A stretch of 22,214 nucleotides of DNA from a virus. The notes under the pieces are model-generated. The model was not told the origin of the DNA. It did not search any database and saw nothing but the letters and a program-made list of their open reading frames with translations. Shown here piece by piece: positions 13,489 through 20,024 of this stretch. The DNA lies in IMG/VR virus record IMGVR_UViG_3300028834_000005, positions 1-22,214 of that record; one strand, 5' to 3'. A program made the position numbers and the translations under genes. Each line of letters starts with the position of its first letter. Position 1 is the stretch's first letter.

Positions 13489-13682
13489 GAATTGAGAATG
13501 GAGAATGGAGAATTGAGAATTGAGAATGGAGAATTGAGAATGGAGAATGGAGAATGGAGAATTGAGAATGGAGAATTGAGAATTGAGAATGGAGAATGGA
13601 GAATTGAGAATTGAGAATGGAGAATTGAGAATGGAGAATGGAGAATGGAGAATTGAGAATGGAGAATGGAGAATTGAGAATT
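13487..13682 (+). repeat. 28 tandem GAGAATK heptads
   Basis: Twenty-eight uninterrupted 7-bp units, each exactly GAGAATT or GAGAATG, fill 196 bp between the spike stop and the PAAR gene. Writing T and G for the last base, the order is TGGTTGTGGGTG T TGGTTGTGGGTG GTT. Units 1-12 and 14-25 are therefore identical, an 84-bp duplication at a 91-bp shift. The plus strand is almost free of pyrimidines other than T. No coding role is likely: forward frames are closed by TGA, and the open reverse frame is an artefact of the repeat. Confidence 0.97.
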
Positions 13683-13725
13683 ATGGGGGGTTCGAAAAAT
13701 CAGGGTTTTGTATAAAGGGGAGAAA

Positions 13726-14016
13726 ATGAGTGCAATGACAAGAAAAGGCGATGCCTTAAGCGGACACGGATGTTGGGGCGGGCATGTAATAGCTGAGGGT
13801 AGTGGTAATGTTTTAGTAAACGGCATACCTGCCGCAAGGGCAAACGATAGCTCAACTCCTCATACCTGCCCCGCAATTCCAGAAACACACAGCGGGGTTA
13901 TGGTAGGAAGCAATAGCGTATATGTAAACGGAAGAAGCGCACAAAAGGTTGGTGACGGGGTAAGTTGCGGAAGCACTCAAGCAAGCGGTAGCAATAATGT
14001 ATTTATAGGCGGATGA
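13726..14016 (+). CDS. PAAR-domain spike tip protein
   Basis: This 96-residue protein forms the sharp metal-bound cone at the end of the tail spike. PAAR features are the start MTRKGDALSGHG, the motif NGIPAARANDS (about residues 37-47) that gives the family its name, THSGVMVGSNSVYVNGRSAQKVGD (about 59-82) and the closing GSNNVFIGG. Several His and Cys (CWGG, HTCP, VSCG) suit metal binding. The start chosen is ATG 13726 behind GGGGAG rather than an in-frame TTG 18 bases earlier. GC content is higher than in neighbouring genes because of the many Gly/Ala codons. Confidence 0.92.
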   Translation: MSAMTRKGDALSGHGCWGGHVIAEGSGNVLVNGIPAARANDSSTPHTCPAIPETHSGVMVGSNSVYVNGRSAQKVGDGVSCGSTQASGSNNVFIGG

Positions 14017-14294
14017 TGAAAAAGATAGCAACCGAAGAAGCAATTAAAAGAGTTTTGTTAACTCCGCTTAATAGCAGAGTTATGAGACCTGAATTCGGAA
14101 GCAAATTATTCGAGCTTATTGATAGGAATTTTGATAGTGAATTTAAACTTGATGCAATAAGCTATACATACGAAGCAATTGAAAAAAACTTGCCTGAAGT
14201 TAGAATAAAAAAAGTTGATGTGGATAAAAACATAATAACCGTTTATTGCGAAGATGAAAACGGTGAGTTGGAGGTTAGAGTTGAGTTTAACTGA
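14013..14294 (+). CDS. Baseplate wedge protein W (gp25-like)
   Basis: This 93-residue protein of the gpW/gp25 family forms part of the baseplate wedge that starts sheath polymerisation. The family pattern is clear: AIKRVLLTPLNSRVMRPEFGSKLFELID (residues about 9-37, with the xRPEFG signature), AISYTYEAIEKNLPEVRIKKVDV and a final VEVRVEF-like strand. Start ATG 14013 overlaps the PAAR stop (ATGATG; 14016 is an alternative). Confidence 0.92.
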   Translation: MMKKIATEEAIKRVLLTPLNSRVMRPEFGSKLFELIDRNFDSEFKLDAISYTYEAIEKNLPEVRIKKVDVDKNIITVYCEDENGELEVRVEFN

Positions 14295-15357
14295 TATAAA
14301 AGAGCCTACAATTATCGAGACGTTAGATTATGAAAGTATTGTAAAAAGAAAACTAAATAGAGTAAAAGAGATACTTGCAAGCAAAGGAATTGAATATATT
14401 CCGAGTGAAGCGGATGATTTAATGACTTTAATCGAGATGGATGCATATGAAGAGATGCTTTTAACCGCAAAAATGAATGAAAAAATAAGACAACAGTTTT
14501 TACCTTTTGCAACGGGTGCTAATTTAGACAATATTGGAATTACCCGTTTTGGAGTTGAGAGATTAAAAGGCATAAGACCGAAAGCCGAGTTTGAATTTAG
14601 CCTATCATTAAAGCAAGATGTGGATATTGTCTTACCAAAAGGCTTAATACTAGGTAATGGTAAGGATATTAGCCACTTAACAAGCGATGTAATAATAAAA
14701 GCCGGAGAGTTAAAAGCCGGAGGAATTGTTGAATTAGATAAAGAAGTAGAAAGTGCGGATATAAAAACTGAAATTATCTTAACTCCTATTGCGTGGGTTA
14801 TAAAAGCAAAACAGCTTACAAAATTCACCGGCGGTGCAAATCCTGAAGATGATGAGAGGTATAGAAATAGAATATGGATAAGCAAAGAGAGAAAAACAAC
14901 TGCCGGAAGTAGATTAATGTATGAATTTTACGCAAAAAGTGCGGATGTCAGAGTAAAAGAAGTGAATGTAAAAAATGACGGTGCGGGAGTAGTTAGAGTT
15001 TGTTATCACGCAGATGAAGATTTAACGGATATTGTTAAAAACTATCTAAACGCCGATGAAATCAGACCGCTAACAGATAAAGTTGAAGTTGAAAAAGCAA
15101 ACATTAAAGAAGTTAAAATTGAAGCTACTCTTATTGCAAAAGATATATCTTTAGCGGATCTAAAAGAAGTTAAAAAAAGATTTTTAGAGTATGAAGAAAA
15201 ATTCAATATCTTCTTATCAATTCCGAAAATTTACGACCTGCTAACCGATAGCAATATTATCGATGTAGAGTTAAAAAGTCCTCTAAAAGCTATTAAAACG
15301 GAATTTAACGAAGTTTTGAAGTTTAGTTTTGATTTAGGAGTTAGCGGTGTTTGTTAG
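14281..15357 (+). CDS. Baseplate protein J
   Basis: This 358-residue J-family protein links the baseplate wedges. Family features are an N-terminal ETLDYESIVKRKLNRVKEIL, FATGANLDNIGITRFGVERLKG (about 79-100), GGANPEDDERYRNRI (about 188-202) followed by TTAGSRLMYEFYAKSADVRVKEVNV, and the later NADEIRPLTDKVEV. The likely start is TTG 14281 with GGAGG six bases upstream, giving the typical MSLTDIKEPT-like N-terminus. An ATG at 14254 would add nine residues that duplicate coding space of the W gene. The stop overlaps the next gene. Confidence 0.92.
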   Translation: MSLTDIKEPTIIETLDYESIVKRKLNRVKEILASKGIEYIPSEADDLMTLIEMDAYEEMLLTAKMNEKIRQQFLPFATGANLDNIGITRFGVERLKGIRPKAEFEFSLSLKQDVDIVLPKGLILGNGKDISHLTSDVIIKAGELKAGGIVELDKEVESADIKTEIILTPIAWVIKAKQLTKFTGGANPEDDERYRNRIWISKERKTTAGSRLMYEFYAKSADVRVKEVNVKNDGAGVVRVCYHADEDLTDIVKNYLNADEIRPLTDKVEVEKANIKEVKIEATLIAKDISLADLKEVKKRFLEYEEKFNIFLSIPKIYDLLTDSNIIDVELKSPLKAIKTEFNEVLKFSFDLGVSGVC

Positions 15358-16222
15358 TTATATAGACGAAAAACTAAAAGCATATTTTGAAATTTCTTCA
15401 CAAGATAGAAGAAAAATTTTAAATGAAAAGTATTTTGATACGAATCCGCTAACCTGCCTAAAAGAGTATCTGCCTTATTTAGCGCTTGAAGCTAATGTAG
15501 ATATTGATAACTTAAGCGAAGAAGAGGCGAGAATTGCAATAGATGAGGCTATAAAATCTCTAAATTACGCAGGCACAAGCAAAAGAGTAAAAGCCGGTGT
15601 TAAGCCCTTTAGTGATGCAAAGATTAAAGAGTGGTGGGAGTATGAGGGAGAGCCTTATCATTTTAAAACCGTATTAACTCCAAGTAGATTAGATTTTTCT
15701 TTCGGTGAGAAAAACTATAAAAAGCTTGAAGGGATAATTAATAAAAATAAAAACGTAAGAAGTGTGTTTGACGGGTTTTTGTTTGAGATTAAATCAAAAA
15801 GTGAGATTAAAGAGTATTGCGCACTTAATATAAAAAGCAATCTAAAAAAAGATTATAAGTTTTATCAAAATAACGGCTTTAATGTTTTTGTAAGAGACGG
15901 AATAAATATAAAAACGGACATAAAAAAAGATTATACCTACAATAAAAAAGCCATTATTAAATATTACGAATATACAAACACCAACACAAAAATAAATTTA
16001 CAAAAAACATACAAATATAAAAATCAAAACGAAGCCGTTTTTAAAGAGCATTCATTAAGTGTGTTTAATTCAAAACTAAATAGCAATGAAATTGCAATGA
16101 GCTTAAATGATAATTTTAATCTATCGGCACAAGGAGTTAACAATGTTTACTTAAATACACAATCCACACTAAATTTAACAACAAAAATATACTTACAAGG
16201 AGCGGTAGTATGGCTAGTTTAG
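15347..16222 (+). CDS. Tail protein I with long C-terminal extension
   Basis: The first 130 or so residues match P2 gpI-type tail proteins that connect baseplate and fibres: CLKEYLPYLALEANVD (37-52), KSLNYAGTSKRVKAGV (70-85) and KEWWEYEGEPYHFKTVL (94-110). P2 gpI is about 176 residues and this one is 291. The extra C-terminal part (about 150-291) is rich in Asn, Lys and Tyr, with repeated strand-like units such as IKSNLKKDYKFY, IKTDIKKDYTYN and INLQKTYKYKN. It looks like a beta-structured fibre-attachment domain. The start is GTG 15347, inside the J gene end. The stop overlaps the next gene by 13 bp. Confidence 0.82.
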   Translation: MFVSYIDEKLKAYFEISSQDRRKILNEKYFDTNPLTCLKEYLPYLALEANVDIDNLSEEEARIAIDEAIKSLNYAGTSKRVKAGVKPFSDAKIKEWWEYEGEPYHFKTVLTPSRLDFSFGEKNYKKLEGIINKNKNVRSVFDGFLFEIKSKSEIKEYCALNIKSNLKKDYKFYQNNGFNVFVRDGINIKTDIKKDYTYNKKAIIKYYEYTNTNTKINLQKTYKYKNQNEAVFKEHSLSVFNSKLNSNEIAMSLNDNFNLSAQGVNNVYLNTQSTLNLTTKIYLQGAVVWLV

Positions 16223-16683
16223 TCGGTATCCCCCACAAAGAGGGGCTGGAGATATTAAAAAATGAGCTTTTTGAGAGAATTAGAAAGTTTGAATTGCTAA
16301 ATGATAAAAAACAGCCTTATTATGCAGGAAATTTGCATAGTGTGTTTTTCGATAGCAATGGTGTATTAACCGCTATTGCGGTTATTCCGGTAGAGGAGCA
16401 TTTTACGGAGTGGAACAAATGGGTTAGAGTAAGAGCGGACACGGGAGAGATTATCTGTGAGATTGAAACTCCCGCAATACAGTTTGTAAAAGGAGTCGGC
16501 GGTGAGCAGGTTATAAAAATAGCGGTAAGCGGTGAAGCGGGAAGTGTGGCTTTTAAAAGAGATGATTATGTCACAAGTGCGGAGATAGAGCAATTAATAG
16601 CGGTAGTTGCAAGTATGTGGATGCAAAATGCAATTATTCAAAAAGCACTATTAAAAGAAGAATTAAATTCAATAAAGGAGTAA
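16210..16683 (+). CDS. Probable tail fibre attachment protein, 157 aa
   Basis: ATG 16210 follows AAGGAG. The 157 residues contain strand-rich stretches (LHSVFFDSNGVLTAIAVIPVEE, KWVRVRADTGEIICEIETPAIQF, VIKIAVSGEAGSVAFKRDDYV) and a C-terminal helical segment (AEIEQLIAVVASMWMQNAIIQKALL). The gene sits where contractile-tailed phages encode the fibre proximal part. I see no diagnostic motif, so the role is by position and overall pattern. Confidence 0.5.
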   Translation: MASLVGIPHKEGLEILKNELFERIRKFELLNDKKQPYYAGNLHSVFFDSNGVLTAIAVIPVEEHFTEWNKWVRVRADTGEIICEIETPAIQFVKGVGGEQVIKIAVSGEAGSVAFKRDDYVTSAEIEQLIAVVASMWMQNAIIQKALLKEELNSIKE

Positions 16684-16686
16684 CAA

Positions 16687-17394
16687 ATGGCTGATGTAAC
16701 AACGCTTTTAGCAAGCGCTATACAAAAAAGCAATGAAGTTATCGATTTGGTAAAAGGGCAGTTTAAAAAATGGGATAATGATGTTAAAAATAAGATAAGC
16801 TGGGCGGATGGAGAGATTAAGAATAAAGTAAGCTGGGCGGATGCGCAGGTAAATAACCTGATAAGCAGTGTTCATAGTTCCGTTATATTTAAAGTAGAAG
16901 GTGATAGTGATAAATTTTATCCTGTAATAGTAACAACAAGCTATCAACCTTTTAGTTTTACTATTAGTAGAGATAGTGTGCATTGGGATAGTGAATGGTA
17001 TGGTAGATGTTTAATTCAAATAAACGGATTTACTACGCATTGGGGACATGGTGCTAATTTTACAAGAATTGTTACTAATATGTATAATAAAAAAGAATTT
17101 CTTGCAAGAGCTTATGAAGAAAATGAAACTGGATGGATAGTTTTATATTTAAGGGGTAATACAACATATCGCTTTATAAATAATTTCGGCACTGCAACAT
17201 TGTATGACTATTCTATTAAGGCTAAAAGGTTTGAACAAGGGAGCGATTGGATAGAGTTTAGAGAAGTTGGTGATGGAGCGGATACCACTTATATGAATGC
17301 ATTAAAAAACTGGTGGCCTATGAGGCTTGATGTGGGTTGTGTTATAGTCTCACGTGGAGAAAATGGAAGAATAATTGATACACAACATCAATAA
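16687..17394 (+). CDS. Tail fibre / receptor-binding protein candidate, 235 aa
   Basis: The N-terminal 65 residues are a coiled coil with a short repeat (KNKISWADGEIK / KNKVSWADAQVN, about residues 35-57), suited to a trimeric stalk. The rest (about 70-235) is rich in aromatic and beta-prone residues (FYPVIVTTSYQPFSF, WYGRCLIQINGF, WIVLYLRGNTTYRF) and ends in a strand, as expected for a globular receptor-binding tip. It is followed by a small chaperone-like gene. AAAGGAG precedes the ATG. The family is not recognised. Confidence 0.6.
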   Translation: MADVTTLLASAIQKSNEVIDLVKGQFKKWDNDVKNKISWADGEIKNKVSWADAQVNNLISSVHSSVIFKVEGDSDKFYPVIVTTSYQPFSFTISRDSVHWDSEWYGRCLIQINGFTTHWGHGANFTRIVTNMYNKKEFLARAYEENETGWIVLYLRGNTTYRFINNFGTATLYDYSIKAKRFEQGSDWIEFREVGDGADTTYMNALKNWWPMRLDVGCVIVSRGENGRIIDTQHQ

Positions 17395-17404
17395 AGGAGA
17401 GAGA

Positions 17405-17755
17405 ATGAAAAAAATAGAAAAAGATAATGTAGTGATTTATTCAATAGAAGAAAGTGAAGTAAACGAAATTAGTAAAGAACAGTATGTTGAATTATATAAA
17501 CAACAAATAGAAGAGCAAGCAACAACTCTTGTAAAAACAACATTGCGAAAACTTGATTACGACAGTGAGGGAGAAGTTGCACTTTATGCCGCAAATCCCG
17601 ATAGCGAATGGCACGATGAAGCGGTTAAACTTCAAGCTTGGATTGAGGGAGTTTATAAAAAAATGTATGAACTTCAAGATAGCGTAACACCACAAAACTA
17701 TAAAGAAATTGATTTAGATAAACTCGAAGCGGAATATCCTGCTTTTGAGGAATAA
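17405..17755 (+). CDS. Small acidic protein, possible fibre-assembly chaperone
   Basis: This 116-residue, strongly acidic protein starts at ATG 17405 behind AAAGGAGAG. Its C-terminal half (SEWHDEAVKLQAWIEGVYKKMYELQDSV, about residues 60-87) resembles the 'add residue number, helix, then short acidic tail' layout of phage tail-fibre assembly and tail-assembly chaperone proteins. Its position directly after the fibre candidate supports that. The assignment is tentative. Confidence 0.5.
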   Translation: MKKIEKDNVVIYSIEESEVNEISKEQYVELYKQQIEEQATTLVKTTLRKLDYDSEGEVALYAANPDSEWHDEAVKLQAWIEGVYKKMYELQDSVTPQNYKEIDLDKLEAEYPAFEE

Positions 17756-17773
17756 AACTTTTAAGGAGAGGAA

Positions 17774-18958
17774 ATGAGTATAGAAAGAGGAGTAGTTAGC
17801 AAATGGCAGGCAATAGGCGCAAGACCTGTTAGAGTTTCTGCGACAGAGCCTATTGCTATTGTTTTGGTATCTAGTGAAGTAGAAGAAAATGAGATGAGAT
17901 ATTTTGATTCACTGCCAAAAGCATTAGCTTACTATCAAGGCAAAAGAACATTTGAAGATTTAAAAAAGGCAATAGAGACTGATTTTAAGGGTAATTTATT
18001 TAAATACCTTGTGTGGGTGAATAACAAATACGAAATTATCGTCCCTACAATTATTAGCATTGCAAAATACAGCGAAGATGAAAACGAGCTAAAGACAAAC
18101 ATAATAAATGCAATAGCCGAGCTAAAAAAAGCACCTGCAAAATTTAAAATAAGACCGGACATTATAAGCGTGCCCGATTATACTACGGATATTGATATAG
18201 CTAAACAATTAACGGCAACCGTTGATTTACTCAGGGCAAGAAGCTTTATAGATCTTGATGCGGTTGACGGAAGCGATGCGATTAAAAAAAGAAGTGTGTT
18301 CGGAAGCTATAGATTAACGCCCGTATATTGCAATATAAAAGATTGGAATACATTAATAGATGATAGCGATATATTTAGTGCTAATTTTGTTTTGAGTATT
18401 TTAAGATGTGCGGTTGATGCAAGCGATACTACAAGAGGTGTCGGATGGAGTTATAGTTTAAGTAATAAACTCTTACCGGTTGCGGAAGCCAGTAAGGATA
18501 TAGATTTTATTTTAGGACTTGCGGATGAGACGGATTTAATGACAAGAAATCAAATCACTACATTCATAGAATTTCAAGGTATAAGAGTTTGGAATTATCA
18601 AACTTGCTCAGCTGATGCACTTTTGCAAGATGCTACAAGGGTTAGGATTTTTGATAAGTTGACTTTTGCAGTGTTGCCTGCAATATTCCCGTTTATTGAT
18701 AGCGATAGAGGAGTAAAAGCGGTAAAAGAAGCAAAAGATACAATCCGTGCGTTTGTAGCGGATATGATAGGAAAAGAGGTGTTAATCGGCGGGATAATTG
18801 AACTGGATGAAGACTTAACGACACCGACGGCTATTACTAACGGAGAGTTTTATTTTAAAGTTTTAGCCCAAGAAAATCCGAAACCTACAAAAATAGCGGT
18901 TGAGTTTAATAGAGTTGATGCATTCTCAAGCGTAGTTTATAAAGTTATTAATAGTTAA
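17774..18958 (+). CDS. Contractile tail sheath protein (P2 FI-like)
   Basis: This 394-residue sheath subunit contracts to drive the tube through the cell envelope. Family features are the early TEPIAIVLVSSE and MRYFDSLPKALAYY (42-55), IRPDIISVPDYTT (about 125-137), VFGSYRLTPVYCNI, RGVGWSYSLSNKLL (about 217-230) and FIEFQGIRVWNYQTCSAD (about 264-281) leading to the C-terminal fold shared with the tube. AAGGAG precedes ATG 17774. The length matches P2 FI (396 aa). Confidence 0.92.
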   Translation: MSIERGVVSKWQAIGARPVRVSATEPIAIVLVSSEVEENEMRYFDSLPKALAYYQGKRTFEDLKKAIETDFKGNLFKYLVWVNNKYEIIVPTIISIAKYSEDENELKTNIINAIAELKKAPAKFKIRPDIISVPDYTTDIDIAKQLTATVDLLRARSFIDLDAVDGSDAIKKRSVFGSYRLTPVYCNIKDWNTLIDDSDIFSANFVLSILRCAVDASDTTRGVGWSYSLSNKLLPVAEASKDIDFILGLADETDLMTRNQITTFIEFQGIRVWNYQTCSADALLQDATRVRIFDKLTFAVLPAIFPFIDSDRGVKAVKEAKDTIRAFVADMIGKEVLIGGIIELDEDLTTPTAITNGEFYFKVLAQENPKPTKIAVEFNRVDAFSSVVYKVINS

Positions 18959-18968
18959 AGGAGAGAAG

Positions 18969-19451
18969 ATGTTACCAAGTGCAAGCTCAAAATATAACTT
19001 TTTTATAGAAGGCGTGGGATTTATAGGTAAAGTTGAAGATTTTAAAGAACCGGACATCAACACCCAAAAAGCGAAAACTCCGGATGGAATTGAGCAGGAT
19101 TTGCAAATACTAGATCCGGAAGGTATGAAAGCGGAAGTTAGCCTTCTTAGCGTAAATAAGGTTATTTATGATGCAATCAAAAAACAAAACAAAGCAAAAT
19201 TCGTAATTAAAGAAGTAGTTGTCGAAGATGGTAAAAATGTAAATATCACACACACAATTACCGGGAATTTCAATACCGAAAACGACACCACAAAAACAAA
19301 AGAAAACAAAAAGAAAAAAATAAAAATAAACTGCATACAATACACAAAAGAACAAGACGGAAGCGAGGTAATCTTTGCGGATTTAGAAAACAATATCTTA
19401 AGAATTAACGGCAAAGATGTGATGGAAGATGTTAGAAATGCGATTATATAA
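18969..19451 (+). CDS. Major tail tube protein (P2 FII-like)
   Basis: This 160-residue tube subunit follows the sheath gene with an 10-bp gap and AAAGGAGAG. The N-terminus NFFIEGVGFIGKVEDFKEPDI (about residues 10-30) and the central PEGMKAEVSLLSVNKVI (about 50-66) agree with the FII family, which starts with 'N.F.dG..y.G...e...P'. The central section is rich in Thr/Lys/Asn (TENDTTKTKENKKKKI, 101-116), a low-complexity loop. Confidence 0.85.
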   Translation: MLPSASSKYNFFIEGVGFIGKVEDFKEPDINTQKAKTPDGIEQDLQILDPEGMKAEVSLLSVNKVIYDAIKKQNKAKFVIKEVVVEDGKNVNITHTITGNFNTENDTTKTKENKKKKIKINCIQYTKEQDGSEVIFADLENNILRINGKDVMEDVRNAII

Positions 19452-19460
19452 GGAGTGTGA

Positions 19461-19673
19461 ATGAAAGAAGTTAAATTAAACAACGGCAAAATTATAAAGA
19501 TAAGAAGCCCGAAAGTTAGAGATCTAAAGGCCGTAAGCCATATAAACGATGAAATCGAAAAAGAAGAAAATCTAATAGCAAACTTAACAGGCCTTAGTAT
19601 AGAAGAACTTGATGAGATGGATTTAAGCGATTATAAAAAATTGCAAGAAGCTTTAATGGGTTTTTTATCTTAA
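19461..19673 (+). CDS. Tail assembly chaperone gpE-like
   Basis: This 70-residue protein lies between tube and tape-measure genes, the fixed place of the E/E' (G/GT-type) tail assembly chaperones. It has the gpE pattern: KLNNGKIIKIRSPKVRDL near the start and NLTGLSIEELDEMDLSDYKKLQEAL in the second half. AAGGAG lies upstream. The end of the gene has a perfect slippery site, so part of the ribosomes should make a longer form (next entry). Confidence 0.82.
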   Translation: MKEVKLNNGKIIKIRSPKVRDLKAVSHINDEIEKEENLIANLTGLSIEELDEMDLSDYKKLQEALMGFLS

Positions 19674-19822
19674 ATTGGGATAAAAATCTCTTAAAAGGCA
19701 TTGCCTTAATAGGTAATGTCTTGCATTTTTCTTATAATGAAATACTTGATATGGAAGTTGAAGAATTTATCCAGTTTATTGAGGAAGCAAACGAATTAAT
19801 CAGAATCCAATATGGAAGCTAA
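19461..19822 (+). CDS. E-E' fusion chaperone by -1 ribosomal frameshift
   Basis: Zero frame is read to codon TTA at 19665-19667. A slip of -1 on T_TTT_TTA (19661-19667) continues at 19667 and stays open for 51 codons to TAA at 19820-19822, giving a 120-residue fusion. The added part reads ILNWDKNLLKGIALIGNVLH and later YNEILDMEVEEFIQFIEEAN. This fits E' domains, which follow a Trp with helices and a final acidic helix. The -1 frame has no good start codon of its own here, so the extension makes sense only as a fusion. P2 makes E+E' in the same way with a T-rich heptamer. Confidence 0.8.
19661..19667 (+). other. Slippery heptamer T_TTT_TTA for programmed -1 frameshift
   Basis: The heptamer matches the X_XXY_YYZ rule in the correct phase, two codons before the zero-frame stop. 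A possible 11-bp stem (19695-19705 with 19712-19722, two G-U pairs, six-base loop TTAATA) lies 27 bases downstream. This is farther than usual for a stimulator, so its role is uncertain. Confidence 0.8.
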
Positions 19823-19996
19823 AAAATAAGTTATAGGAGTAGCAAAAATCCATCCTCCTATAATTGAAAAAAATGCAGAACCGAAAATAGCAGTGTAAAA
19901 CTCGGTCCCTGTTAAATAAGTATATAAAAACAAAACAATAAAACTAAGCAATATCGGTGCTATTGGCGAATCGAAAAATTTAGCTAATGTTTTCAT
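19796..19996 (-). CDS. Antisense two-helix membrane protein, probable moron
   Basis: This 66-residue protein is encoded against the tail operon, in the only sizeable gap between the chaperone and tape-measure genes. It has two hydrophobic spans, APILLSFIVLFLYTYL (about residues 13-28) and IFGSAFFSIIGGWIFATPIT (about 37-56), with short polar ends, like a small inner-membrane protein. An extended -10 box lies directly upstream on the minus strand. An own promoter, opposite strand and position inside a structural operon are typical of moron genes, which often act on the lysogen (for example superinfection exclusion). The specific function is unknown. Confidence 0.65.
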   Translation of the reverse strand: MKTLAKFFDSPIAPILLSFIVLFLYTYLTGTEFYTAIFGSAFFSIIGGWIFATPITYFLASILDSD

Positions 19997-20002
19997 AGGT
20001 TT

Positions 20003-20011
20003 ATTATATCA
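20003..20011 (-). promoter_or_regulatory. Extended -10 promoter of the antisense gene
   Basis: Read on the minus strand, TGATATAAT (20011-20003) is a perfect TGnTATAAT box. Only six bases (AAACCT) separate it from the ATG at 19996, so transcription would begin at or next to the ATG and the message could be leaderless. No AAGGAG lies before the ATG. It also overlaps the region just before the tape-measure start. Confidence 0.55.
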
Positions 20012-20024
20012 AAAAGGCTAAAAA

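Noticed and set aside
13487-13682. Possible CRISPR array
   Set aside because: Units are 7 bp with no spacers; CRISPR repeats are 23-50 bp separated by unique spacers.
13029-13826. Long minus-strand open frame rich in FSILHSPFSILN repeats
   Set aside because: It is produced by the heptad array, which has no stop on the reverse strand. Both flanks are the antisense of the spike and PAAR genes, and there is no ribosome site.
14328-14885. Minus-strand open frame of 185 codons
   Set aside because: It is antisense to the conserved baseplate J gene.
19695-19722. Stem-loop as a firm frameshift stimulator
   Set aside because: It can pair over 11 bp, but it starts 27 bases after the slippery site instead of about 5-9, so I list it only as possible.
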